From contig JAFDWH010000013.1 of NCBI GenBank assembly GCA_018268595.1, positions 186,001 to 250,000 on the forward strand: a stretch of DNA of 64,000 nucleotides. Direction: 5' to 3'. A program made the translations under genes and the position numbers. This DNA comes from Actinomycetota bacterium. GTDB taxonomy: Bacteria; Actinomycetota; Thermoleophilia; Solirubrobacterales; Solirubrobacteraceae. Below are positions 40,631 to 48,641 of this stretch, in pieces. Under the pieces are notes generated by a model. That model ran no database searches and was not told the origin of the DNA. It was given only the letters and a program-made list of their open reading frames with translations. Within the stretch, counting starts at the first letter, position 1. Each line of letters starts with the position of its first letter.

Positions 40631-40977
40631 GCCTGCTGGCGGACGTGACGGAGGAGCGCCGCGACGACGTCGTCGTCGCCGCCGTCGAAGGCGAGATCGA
40701 CGCCTCGAACGCGCGCGAGATCGGCGAGCGACTCCGCCGCCTGCTCAGCAACCACGACACGCTGCTCGTCGTCGACCTCGCCGCCACGAGCTATCTCGAC
40801 AGCGCCGGCGTCAACCTGCTGTTCGAGCTGTCGAACGAGCTGGCGGCCCGCCAGCAGCGGCTGCGGCTCGTCGTCCCGGCCGGCTCGCCGCTGCTGCGCA
40901 TCTTCACGATCGCCGGCCTGGTCGAGGTGGTCCCGACGCACGCGACGCGCGACGGGGCGCTCGCTCAGACCGCCTGA
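40627..40977 (+). CDS. STAS-domain anti-sigma factor antagonist
   Basis: 116-residue STAS protein: VVVAAVEGEIDASNAREIGE, then VVDLAATSYLDSAGVNLLFE, where Ser in LDSAG is the phosphorylation site of SpoIIAA/RsbV-type antagonists. It is the natural partner of the preceding phosphatase/kinase, translationally coupled to it. Dephosphorylated STAS would sequester an anti-sigma factor; no sigma factor gene lies nearby. Confidence 0.92.
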   Translation: MSLLADVTEERRDDVVVAAVEGEIDASNAREIGERLRRLLSNHDTLLVVDLAATSYLDSAGVNLLFELSNELAARQQRLRLVVPAGSPLLRIFTIAGLVEVVPTHATRDGALAQTA

Positions 40978-41013
40978 GACGCCTTGCCGGTGCGTTGACC
41001 GCTCCTCTACGAT

Positions 41014-41217
41014 GTGGGTATTCGTACGGCGCCTTGGGGGAAGTCGCGCGTAATCGGCTTTAATGCGCGAGTGCCGTATCGGAGTCACACCGTGATCGCC
41101 ACCGCTGACATCGCGGGCCGCAAGGCCGCTCCTGCGCGAAGACGCGCAGTCGCCCCGTCGCGAAGACCCGCGTTCGTCGCGTCTCGAAGACGCACGTCCG
41201 CCGCGTCCGACTCGTGA
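41014..41217 (+). CDS. Possible small Arg-rich repeat peptide
   Basis: A GTG-started 67-residue frame. Its last third consists of three eight-residue repeats, RRRAVAPS, RRPAFVAS and RRRTSAAS (residues 42-65), each beginning with the codon pair CGA-AGA. No Shine-Dalgarno is clear and codon use is unlike neighbours, so translation is uncertain. If real it could be a leader peptide sensing arginyl-tRNA or a precursor with repeated cores for the nearby enzymes. It could equally be non-coding. Confidence 0.35.
   Translation: MGIRTAPWGKSRVIGFNARVPYRSHTVIATADIAGRKAAPARRRAVAPSRRPAFVASRRRTSAASDS
41137..41208 (+). repeat. Three tandem 24-bp repeats
   Basis: Units 41137-41160, 41161-41184 and 41185-41208 each begin CGAAGACSC and share the period of exactly 24 bp, with several differences among them. 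The period is a multiple of three and keeps the frame of the small ORF. Confidence 0.75.
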
Positions 41218-41310
41218 TGGACCCCGCGCCGCTCGCCTCCGCAGGCCGCTGAGCCCGGAGCGAGCGCGCATCGACCGCCCGTCAGCTCTTTCGACTCAGG
41301 AGATCACGCC

Positions 41311-42657
41311 ATGTCCGCCACCGCTTCCAGCACCTCCACCGCCGTCCCCGTGCCCGCGCCGCTGATCTGGCCGGAGCGCGACAACCACACGCTCACCGCC
41401 GTCGACCTCGACCCACAGCTGTCCAAGGGCGTCGAGGCGCTGCTGCCGCAGCTGCGCGAGCTGGCCGCGCTCGGCGACGCGCTGCGCGCGCTGCAGTCGA
41501 TCGACGGCACGTTCGTCAGCGAGACGCGGGCGCGCGCGCTCGCGAAGGCCTCCGCCGAGCTGATGGAGGAGCTCGCCGAAGCTGACGCGATCTCGCCCGA
41601 GCAGGCCGACATGCTGCGCCGCCGCGCCGCCGCACTCGCGGAGCTGCGCCACGACACGGCGATCGCGCACGACGAAGCCGCGCTCACGGCCCCGCAGCCG
41701 CTGACCGTCATCGCCGGGCCGATGTGCACGTTCCGCAACAAGACGCGCACGCCGCTGCACTCGGTCGTCGCGTGCGCCGCGCACGAGCACGGCGACCGGC
41801 TGATCGCAGCGCTCGACGCCTCCGCCGGCGCGGTGCTCGACGAGGTCAACGGCTACTGCGGCACGCCGGACGTCACCGTCGGCGGGATATTCGCGATGCA
41901 GGTGACCGACCTGATCGCGATGGGCGGCGAGAGCAACGCCTTCCCGAAGCACTTCGCCTACTTCCTGCCGGAGGACGAGGGCGCCGGCTACGGCGAGGTC
42001 TTCAACAAGACGGTCCTCTTCCGCAACGTCTACGGGCTGCGCTACCAGTACATCTCCAAGCCGCTCGGCGACGCGCTGCTGAAGGGCTACCGGCCGAACC
42101 CCAGCGTCGACGTGCGCGACGTGCTGATCACGTGGATGCGCGGGCACGACATCGCGCACGCGGTCACGACGCCGCGCGTCGGGCGCGTGGAGCCGAAGGA
42201 CGTCGGCCACGAGCCGTGGTACGCGCTGCAGGAGGCGATAGCGGACGCGTACGGCAGCGCGATGGCGTTCACCGACACGTGGCTCGGGCTCGCCGGCTGC
42301 TCGCTCGACGACATGGTCGCCGTCTACCTCGCGGAGGCGCTGCACTACCTGCGCCGCCACCCGCGCAACTGGGGCGACGCCGGCGCCGCCTCGGTCGAGC
42401 TGAGCTTCCTCGCCACGCACGGCGCGATCGACGTCCACCCGGACGGCACGATCTCGTGGGAGACCGAGCGCGTCGTCGAAGGCGTCCACAAGCTGTGCGC
42501 GGCGCTCGAGCGCGACGTCGTCTCCGCGCCCGAGGGCGCCGCCGTGCAGCGCGTGCTGGACACCTACGGCTGGCGCGAAGACAGCGTCCTCGCGCCGACC
42601 CTGCGCAAGATCCGCGACGAGCTCGGCGGCGTGCCGACCTCGCTCGCGTATCTCTAG
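41311..42657 (+). CDS. Putative zincin-like protein with HDxxH motif
   Basis: 448 residues of a family I cannot name (possibly actinobacterial DUF6421). WMRGHDIAHAVTTPRVGRVE puts HDIAH at 279-283, and ALQEAIADAYGSAMAF puts Glu308 25 residues later. This resembles thermolysin-type gluzincins (HELTHAVT and NEAISDIFG), except that the catalytic Glu of HExxH is Asp. No signal peptide; a helical region spans 30-120. Conserved-looking GGESNAFPKHFAYFLPEDE and NKTVLFRNVYGLRY are between. The gene has AGGAG upstream and shares a CTAG stop with the convergent ATP-grasp gene. Enzyme activity is inference. Confidence 0.75.
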   Translation: MSATASSTSTAVPVPAPLIWPERDNHTLTAVDLDPQLSKGVEALLPQLRELAALGDALRALQSIDGTFVSETRARALAKASAELMEELAEADAISPEQADMLRRRAAALAELRHDTAIAHDEAALTAPQPLTVIAGPMCTFRNKTRTPLHSVVACAAHEHGDRLIAALDASAGAVLDEVNGYCGTPDVTVGGIFAMQVTDLIAMGGESNAFPKHFAYFLPEDEGAGYGEVFNKTVLFRNVYGLRYQYISKPLGDALLKGYRPNPSVDVRDVLITWMRGHDIAHAVTTPRVGRVEPKDVGHEPWYALQEAIADAYGSAMAFTDTWLGLAGCSLDDMVAVYLAEALHYLRRHPRNWGDAGAASVELSFLATHGAIDVHPDGTISWETERVVEGVHKLCAALERDVVSAPEGAAVQRVLDTYGWREDSVLAPTLRKIRDELGGVPTSLAYL

Positions 42658-43937
42658 GCGCCGACCGGCGTCGCGTCCAGCTCGAACATCCCGACCGTCT
42701 CCTCCAGCTCGCGTATGCGCTCGTAGTCGCGCTGGAGGACGGTCCGGTCGGGGTGCACTAGGTAGATGATCCCCGGGCAGGAGAAGAGGTCGACGGTCGG
42801 CGTGATCGTGTCGCCCGGCTCGACCATCGAGATCGTGCCGGCGAACGACTCGAGCTGCTCGACCTCGCGCATGCCGGCCGGCGCGACGACGCGGCCCTCC
42901 TGGTGGGAGATCAGCATCACGCAGTAGGAGGCGGCGTCAAGCGTGTAGCCGCGCTCGGCGCGGCGCGCGACGGAGGCGGGGTCGAGGTAGGCGTCGACCG
43001 TCACCGTCACGTGGCTAGGCGTGCAGCGGTCGATCACGTCGTCGCGCACCGAGCCGTGCATGCGCGCGCCGCACTCGACCAGCACCGGCCCGCTGTCGGT
43101 CAGCATCACCTCGGTGTGCGCCGGCCCGTACGCGACGCCGAGCGCGTCGAGCACCGTGTGCACGTACGGGATCACCTGATCCTGCTGCTCGCCGCGCGGG
43201 TCGAGCAGCTCCTCGTAGTCGTAGACGAACGCGTCGCCGAGGCGGCGCTTGTTGTCGCGCCAGCACTCGGAGACGTGGTGGACGCCGTCCCACGAGATCG
43301 AGTCGGTGAACAGCTGCGTGCCGCGCAGCAACTCCTGCACGAGCAGCTGCTCGTTGGAGCCGTGCAGCGCGTTCGGGCGGCCGAGCGTCTCCGCGAACGC
43401 GGCGCGGATCGCGTCGGGCGTCTCGCACAGCGCGACGCCGTCGGTGCCGGCGCTGTCGCACGGCTTGACGACGACCGGCCAGTCGCCGCGCTTGACGGCC
43501 CATGCGACCGCCTCCTCGGCGTCGCCCGTCTTGCACTCCTCGATCGCGCGCACGCCGGCGCGGCGCAGCGCCTGCGCCATCAGGTGCTTGTCGCGCCGCG
43601 CGGTGCTGAGGCGCGTGCCGTTCGACGGCAGGCCGAGCCGCTCGGACAGCGCGTCGCTGACCAGCACGCCCGGCTCGGAGCCGACGACGACGAAGGCCGG
43701 GTCGAAGCGCGCGACCTGCTCCGCCGTCGCCTCCAGGTCGCCGGCATGCACGACGTTCGCGACGAAGTCGTCGCGCTTGAGCGCGCGCAGGTAGAAGTCG
43801 GGCGGCTGCGGCGAGGACTGCACGTGCACGACGTCGAGGCCGGCCGCGTGGAAGCGCGGCGCGAGTCTCGCGCCGGTCGAGTAGGCGTCGACCACGACGG
43901 CGACGCGCCGGTCGGGCGCCGGCGAGCTGGCCGTCAT
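42654..43937 (-). CDS. ATP-grasp ligase (L-amino-acid ligase-like)
   Basis: 427 residues. N-terminal domain RRVAVVVDAYSTGARLAPRF with DFYLRALKRDDFVANVVHAG; ATP-grasp central and C-terminal parts with KHLMAQALRRAGVRAIEE, WPVVVKPCDSAGTDGVALCE (ATP Lys and Gly loop), EQLLVQELLRGTQLFTDS and the Mg-binding GPVLVECGARMHGS. The layout fits BacD/YwfE-type carboxylate-amine ligases that make amino-acid amides or dipeptides through acyl phosphates. Last gene of the ArgRS-MT-MT-ligase operon; ATGA overlap with the methyltransferase before it. Substrates unknown; the ArgRS-like neighbour suggests arginine or a peptide. Confidence 0.88.
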   Translation of the reverse strand: MTASSPAPDRRVAVVVDAYSTGARLAPRFHAAGLDVVHVQSSPQPPDFYLRALKRDDFVANVVHAGDLEATAEQVARFDPAFVVVGSEPGVLVSDALSERLGLPSNGTRLSTARRDKHLMAQALRRAGVRAIEECKTGDAEEAVAWAVKRGDWPVVVKPCDSAGTDGVALCETPDAIRAAFAETLGRPNALHGSNEQLLVQELLRGTQLFTDSISWDGVHHVSECWRDNKRRLGDAFVYDYEELLDPRGEQQDQVIPYVHTVLDALGVAYGPAHTEVMLTDSGPVLVECGARMHGSVRDDVIDRCTPSHVTVTVDAYLDPASVARRAERGYTLDAASYCVMLISHQEGRVVAPAGMREVEQLESFAGTISMVEPGDTITPTVDLFSCPGIIYLVHPDRTVLQRDYERIRELEETVGMFELDATPVGA

Positions 43938-44680
43938 GCGCGCGCCACCAGCACGAGCCGGTCGGTCGGCTGCTTGGGGTGCGCGTCGAAGCCGCCGTAG
44001 CGCCGCACGTCGCGGAAGCCGGCCTGCTCCACCATCGCCGCCAGCTCGCCCGCCTCATAGAGGCGCGTGTCGACGTCGAGCGTCTGCCCGTTGGCCGTGT
44101 ATCTGACGTGCAGGATGTGCGTCTCGGGGTCGCACCAGAGGTGCTCGTGCACGCCGTCGTCCTCGCGGTCGACGACCGTGCCGAGCGGCCCGAGGCGCGC
44201 TTCCGAGCGCTCGATGTCGCTCAGCTCCATCACGAGCGCGCCGCCGGGCTTCAGCGCGTCGTGCCAGGTGCGCAGCACGGCCGCGTCGTCCTCCACCGTC
44301 TCGCCGTAGCCGAACGACGAGTAGACGTTGACGACCGCGTCGAAGCGCGCGACATCCGCCGGCAGCGGCTGCGTCAGGTCGTGGACGAGGTAGGCGGGGC
44401 CGGGGTTGCGCCGCTCGGCCTCCGCGATCACCGCGGGCGAGATGTCGACGCCGACCGCGTCGAAGCCCAGCTCGTGAAGGACGCCGACCGTGCGGCCGAA
44501 GCCGCAGCCGGCGTCGAGGATGCGCGCGCCCGGCGCCAGCTCGAGCAGCGCGGCGATCTGCTCGCACTCGCTGCGCGTCTCCTCGTAGCGGCCGAGCTTG
44601 TCCGACATCGCGATGAACGCCCCGCCCATCGCGTCGACGTCGTTGAGGTTGCCCACGTCCCCGGCTCCCCCGTGCGTCAC
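43934..44680 (-). CDS. SAM-dependent methyltransferase (second of a pair)
   Basis: 248 residues, class I Rossmann methyltransferase: motif I ARILDAGCGFGRTVGVLHEL, motif II VGVDISPAVIAEAERR, then VVNVYSSFGYGETVEDDAAV and LKPGGALVMELSD. It is a close sister of the next gene upstream; both contain YLVHDLTQPLP and end in DRLVLVARA. GTG 44680 overlaps the preceding stop (GTGA). Internal ATGs near 44630 and 44608 are less likely. Acceptor unknown: N-, O- or C-methylation of an amino-acid-like substrate is plausible. Confidence 0.87.
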   Translation of the reverse strand: MTHGGAGDVGNLNDVDAMGGAFIAMSDKLGRYEETRSECEQIAALLELAPGARILDAGCGFGRTVGVLHELGFDAVGVDISPAVIAEAERRNPGPAYLVHDLTQPLPADVARFDAVVNVYSSFGYGETVEDDAAVLRTWHDALKPGGALVMELSDIERSEARLGPLGTVVDREDDGVHEHLWCDPETHILHVRYTANGQTLDVDTRLYEAGELAAMVEQAGFRDVRRYGGFDAHPKQPTDRLVLVARA

Positions 44681-45435
44681 GCGCGCGCCACCAGCACGAG
44701 CCGGTCGGCGGGCTCCTTCGGCTTGCCGGTGAAGTCGCCGTACATGCTGACGTCGCCGAAGCCCGCCTCTTCGAGCATGCGCACGAGGTCCTCCTTCTCG
44801 TACATGCGGATGCGCGAGTGGACCTCGTCGCCGTCGAGCTCGTATCTGACGTGCAGTCTGCCGCTCGAGAAGTCGACCGTGAGCGTTTCCTTCACCCCGT
44901 TCGTCCAGCGGACCACGGGCTCGGCGTCGCTTCTCAGGCGATGCCGCGAGCGCTCCAGGTCGCTGAGCTGCATCACGATCCAGCCGCCCGGCCGCAGCGC
45001 GCGGTGGAAGCAGGCGAGCATCTCCTGGTCTTCGGACTCGGTGATGCCGTAGCCGAACGACGAGTAGACGTTCACGAGCGCGTCGAACGGGCCGACGCCG
45101 TCGGGCAGCGGCTGCGTCAGGTCGTGCACGAGATAGCGCGGGCCCGGGCATCTGCGCTGCGCTTCCGCGATCGCGGCCGGGGAGATGTCGATCCCGACCG
45201 CTTCGATCCCGTGCCGTGACAGCGCTTCCGCGAAGCGGCCGAAGCCGCATGCGGCGTCGAGCACGAGGTCGCCCTCCTGCAGGCCGAGCAGCTCGATCAC
45301 CTGCTCCGCCTCCTGCGCGGTCTCCTCGTAGCCGCCGAGCGCCTCGGCGATGCGCATGTAGGCGGGACCGTAGGTGTCGAGCTCGTTGAGGACGCGCTCG
45401 TCGGTGGCGGTGGCTCGGGCCTGTGGGGGGTTCAT
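44677..45435 (-). CDS. SAM-dependent methyltransferase (first of a pair)
   Basis: 252 residues, ATG 45435 overlapping the ArgRS-like stop. Motif I LVLDAACGFGRFAEALSRHG, VGIDISPAAIAEAQRR, LVNVYSSFGYGITESEDQEM and LRPGGWIVMQLSDLERS. About half identical by eye to its downstream sister, so the pair arose by tandem duplication and probably methylates successive or related positions. N-terminal 30 residues (ATATDERVLNELDTYGPAYM) are helical. The final DRLVLVARA is shared with the sister protein. Confidence 0.88.
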   Translation of the reverse strand: MNPPQARATATDERVLNELDTYGPAYMRIAEALGGYEETAQEAEQVIELLGLQEGDLVLDAACGFGRFAEALSRHGIEAVGIDISPAAIAEAQRRCPGPRYLVHDLTQPLPDGVGPFDALVNVYSSFGYGITESEDQEMLACFHRALRPGGWIVMQLSDLERSRHRLRSDAEPVVRWTNGVKETLTVDFSSGRLHVRYELDGDEVHSRIRMYEKEDLVRMLEEAGFGDVSMYGDFTGKPKEPADRLVLVARA

Positions 45436-47162
45436 GGCGTCGCGGCTCCTGTCGTCGTCTGGGCGCGGCGCAGCGTCTCGGCGCGGGCGGCGTCCAAGCC
45501 GGCGCGCACGAGCCCGAGCGTCCCGAGCCCGCAGACAAGGATGGCACGCATCACGCGTCCGACGCGCGCGTCGCGCTCGCGCTCGAGGTACCAGCCGCTG
45601 AGGTGGCCGGCGTAGCGCACGTACTTGAGCAGGTCGAGATCGTCCAGCGCGACCGCGAGGTTGCGGCGGTGGACCTGCGACTGCAGCACGATGTGGCGGT
45701 AGTCGGGGTCGTCCGGCGCCGGGTCCGGCGCGCCGTCGTTCGCGGCCTCCCACGCCTTCGCCCACGCGAGCGCGACGCGCCAGCCGGTGTTGTGGTCGGG
45801 GTCGAGGAAGTGCTCGACCGAGGGCATCACGAGGCCCTTGTGGACCGGCTTGTCGAGGCAGTAGCCAAGCACCGCGATCGCGACGAGGTCGTCGGCGCCG
45901 ACGAGCGGCTCGCCCTCGCGCGCGAGCGCCTGCACCTCCGGCCTGGCGGCCAGCTCGTCGAGCAGCCGGTCGACGAGCTGGGCGGTGCCCTTCGAGGAGG
46001 ACAGCTCGCCGTCGACCTCCGAGGAGACCATGCCGTGGACGATGTGCCGGCTCGGCAACACGCGCAGGTCGGGCTCCAATCTGGTGAGCAGCTCCTCGGC
46101 GTGGATCACGTGGGCCTTCCACTCGTCGCCGGACAGGTGGATCAGCTCGGAGCCCTGCTCGGCGAGCATCATGTCGCGCCACATCGCGACGACGCGCAGG
46201 TGATGCGTCGGGAAGCCGTCGGCGCGCGTGAGCGGCATCACCGGGTAGCTGTCGTCGCCGGTCAGGTAGGCGATCGTGCCGCGCGGCTCCTTGATGAACA
46301 CGCCGCGCTCGATCCCGAGCTGCGCGACCGCCTTGCTCGTCTGGGTGCGCTGCGAGTCGTAGATGATCCGCTCGAAGCGCAGGCCGAGGCGCGCGAGCGT
46401 CTCGTTCTGGCCCTCGACCGCCCAGTCGCGCACGGTGCGCCACAGCGCGAGCGCCTGCGGGTCCTCCTGCTCGACGCCGGTCAGGAGCTGTTGGGCGAGG
46501 TCGTCGCGCTCGTCGAGGTCGCGCGCGACCGGCGCGTCGCCGTCGGCGACGTCGGCCGGCGGGCCCTCCTCGCGCGCGTAGCGCGCGTACAGCTCGCCGA
46601 CGAACTGGTCGCCCTTGAGGCCGGCTTCCTGCGGGGTTTGCGGCGCCGCATAGCGCTGGTAGCCCGCCATCGCCTCGCCCATCGAGCGGCCCGCGTCGCC
46701 GATGTGCGACTGGCGCTCGACGTCGGCGCCGGCGGCGCGCAGCGCCATCGAGACGGCCTGACCGAGCGCGATGTTGCGCAGGTGCCCGACGTGCAGCGCC
46801 TTCGTCGCGTTCGGGTCGCAGAAGTCGACGATCGCCCGCGTGCCGGCGGCGAGGTCGTCGGTCTCCATGCCGGTGAAGCGGCCGGCCTCCAGGCCGGCGC
46901 CGGTCTCGGCGATGCGCTCGTCGGCGAAGCGCATCAGGAAGCGCTGGCCCTGCCGCTCGACGGACGCGATCGCGGGGTCGGCCTCCAGCGCCGCCTGCGC
47001 GGCGGGCGCCGCCTCCTCCCGCAGCGCGATCGCGCTCACGTCCGCCGGCTGACCCTCTCTGAGGATCGGGACGACGCGGAAGGCGGCCGGGTCGACGGCG
47101 CGCAGCGTCGCCTCGACGGCGTCGAGCAGGTTGTCCGTGCGCAGCGGTGCCACTTCATCCAT
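45432..47162 (-). CDS. Divergent arginyl-tRNA synthetase-like protein
   Basis: 576 residues of the class I ArgRS family. HIGH-type motif KALHVGHLRNIALGQAVSMA near 119-138, then SHIGDAGRSMGEAMAGYQRY, VSSEVDGELSSSKGTAQLVD in place of KMSKS (the first Lys is Glu), and a C-terminal helical part DLLKYVRYAGHLSGWYLERE resembling the anticodon-binding DALR domain. ArgRS charges tRNA-Arg. ATG 47162 lies 27 bp downstream of a tRNA-Arg gene on the same strand and the stop overlaps a methyltransferase gene, so it heads a biosynthetic-looking operon. It may be a paralogue adapted for amino-acid activation, or the only ArgRS; the window cannot decide. Confidence 0.85.
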   Translation of the reverse strand: MDEVAPLRTDNLLDAVEATLRAVDPAAFRVVPILREGQPADVSAIALREEAAPAAQAALEADPAIASVERQGQRFLMRFADERIAETGAGLEAGRFTGMETDDLAAGTRAIVDFCDPNATKALHVGHLRNIALGQAVSMALRAAGADVERQSHIGDAGRSMGEAMAGYQRYAAPQTPQEAGLKGDQFVGELYARYAREEGPPADVADGDAPVARDLDERDDLAQQLLTGVEQEDPQALALWRTVRDWAVEGQNETLARLGLRFERIIYDSQRTQTSKAVAQLGIERGVFIKEPRGTIAYLTGDDSYPVMPLTRADGFPTHHLRVVAMWRDMMLAEQGSELIHLSGDEWKAHVIHAEELLTRLEPDLRVLPSRHIVHGMVSSEVDGELSSSKGTAQLVDRLLDELAARPEVQALAREGEPLVGADDLVAIAVLGYCLDKPVHKGLVMPSVEHFLDPDHNTGWRVALAWAKAWEAANDGAPDPAPDDPDYRHIVLQSQVHRRNLAVALDDLDLLKYVRYAGHLSGWYLERERDARVGRVMRAILVCGLGTLGLVRAGLDAARAETLRRAQTTTGAATP

Positions 47163-47189
47163 GCGTGTGCTCCCCCCCGGGCGACTCAG

Positions 47190-47262
47190 CACGCGAGACG
47201 GGGCTCGAACCCGCAACCATCGGCTTAGAAGGCCGGTGCTCTACCAATTGAGCTACTCGCGC
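47190..47262 (-). tRNA. tRNA-Arg (anticodon TCT)
   Basis: 73-base cloverleaf on the minus strand. Acceptor GCGCGAG (47262-47256) pairs with CTCGCGT (47197-47191, one G-U), D-stem GCTC/GAGC, anticodon stem with loop CTTCTAA (anticodon TCT; the outermost pair is a C-A mismatch), T-arm GCGGG-TTCGAGC-CCCGT, discriminator G. CCA is not encoded. It reads AGA (and AGG) codons and is located directly upstream of the ArgRS-like gene. Confidence 0.93.
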
Positions 47263-47327
47263 ATGTGGCTCGCGGATGGCTCCCGAGCTTCGCTGGAGTC
47301 TAGTCGACGCGCAGCGAGACGCGCCCC

Positions 47328-48584
47328 TCACGACGCAATGCTCTCGGCCGGCAGGACGCGCGGCGCGCGCTCTCGCAGCGCGCCCAGCAGCGACAGCACC
47401 TCGGGGTCGCGCGCGAGCGTGAGCGCATGCTCGCAGACCTCGATCGCGTCGCTCACGCGGTCGGTGCGCGCGAGCGCGTGCGCGTAGCGCGACCAGGCGG
47501 CCGCAGAGGCCGGCGCGAGCAGCGTCGCGGCCTCGCACGCGGTCACCTCGGCGCCGACGTCGCCGGACAGCTGGTGCACGAGCGCGAGGTCGAGCAGCCC
47601 CTCGACGGTCGGCGCGATGCCCCGCGCGCGCTCCAACGCGTCCTGCGCGCCGGCGCGGTCGCCGAGGCGCATCCGCAGGCGCCCGAGGCGCTCCCACGCG
47701 GAGGCGTCGCCGGGCGCGGCGGTCGTCTCTCTGAGCGCTGCGTCGCGCGCGAGGTCGAACGCGCGCATGTCCTCGTAGATGCGCGCGGCGAAGCGGTGCG
47801 GCGTCGGGCGGTCCGGCTCGGCGCGCGCCCAGTCGCGCACCGCGCGGCCGGCGGCGGCGAGGTTCCCCGCCTGCCAGAAGGCGACCGTCAGCTGGCGCAA
47901 CACGACCGGGTTGCGCGGGTCCGCGTCGCGCGCGTAGACGAGCCGCTGCGCCGCCAGCTCCGGGTCGCCCTCCGCGAGCGCGTGACGCGCCGCCGTCATG
48001 AAGCGCTCGACGCGCTCCGCCGCCGGATCGGGCTTCGAGAAGTCGACGAAGTGGAGCGTGCCGGCCGGAACCGTGCGGATGCCGTGCTGGAACCTCACGC
48101 GCGCCCACTGCTGCGTGTCGTCGCCGTCGCCGGAGAAGTAGATGCCCGTCACCGAGCCGACGCCCCACTCCGGGTAGGCGTTGCAGCGCGCGTAGCGGTG
48201 GACGACCGAGTGGTCCGGCACGCGCGCGCCGAACGGGTCGTGTCTGGCGCGGGCCTCGGCCTCCTGCTGGGCGCGCTGCTGCTCGGCGTAGGCGCGCGCG
48301 CCCTCCTCGGCGCGGCGCTTGCGCGCGGCCGCGGCGGCGACCTTGACGGCGTTGTTCGAGACTCTGCCGCCGCGGGAGGTCTCGGCGAGCTGCTCGAGCT
48401 GGTCGGCCGCCTCGTTGATCGCCTGCAGGTGGCGCTGGTGCTCGTGCTGACGCCCCGGCGGGGCGATGTCCGGGTGCCAGCGCTTCGCCATCTTGCGGCG
48501 CGCGAGCTGGACCGCCCGCTTGTCGAAGGGCGGCTCGAGCTCCAGCAGCAGGATGGCCTGCTCGACGTCGAAGACGGTTGCCAT
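47328..48584 (-). CDS. J-domain protein with TPR repeats
   Basis: 418 residues. N-terminal J domain (about 1-75) with [19 protein letters not shown] is the DnaK-contacting motif. A basic Arg/Ala-rich helix (about 90-125) and a small domain ([18 protein letters not shown]) follow. Residues about 205-400 hold several TPR-like pairs ([55 protein letters not shown]-type). Such proteins act as co-chaperones or scaffolds for DnaK. ATG 48584; divergent from ettA by 57 bp. Confidence 0.85.
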   Translation of the reverse strand: MATVFDVEQAILLLELEPPFDKRAVQLARRKMAKRWHPDIAPPGRQHEHQRHLQAINEAADQLEQLAETSRGGRVSNNAVKVAAAAARKRRAEEGARAYAEQQRAQQEAEARARHDPFGARVPDHSVVHRYARCNAYPEWGVGSVTGIYFSGDGDDTQQWARVRFQHGIRTVPAGTLHFVDFSKPDPAAERVERFMTAARHALAEGDPELAAQRLVYARDADPRNPVVLRQLTVAFWQAGNLAAAGRAVRDWARAEPDRPTPHRFAARIYEDMRAFDLARDAALRETTAAPGDASAWERLGRLRMRLGDRAGAQDALERARGIAPTVEGLLDLALVHQLSGDVGAEVTACEAATLLAPASAAAWSRYAHALARTDRVSDAIEVCEHALTLARDPEVLSLLGALRERAPRVLPAESIAS

Positions 48585-48641
48585 GACTCGTGCGAGGGTA
48601 GCGGCGGCGCACGGCGCACGCTGGCTATCCTCCGCGGCTCG

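Larger units (their letters stand above)
40978..41310. other. Intergenic region with weak promoter and repeats
   Basis: 333 bp. TTGACC (40995-41000), an 18-bp spacer and TATTCG (41019-41024) make a weak promoter. An inverted repeat TCGCGC/GCGCGA lies at 41044-41049 and 41065-41070. A small Arg-rich ORF and three 24-bp repeats (listed separately) fill 41014-41217. CAGGAG at about 41295 is the ribosome-binding site of the gene at 41311. Confidence 0.45.

Noticed and set aside
41137-41208. CRISPR array
   Set aside because: Only three imperfect 24-bp units directly adjacent with no spacers and no cas genes.
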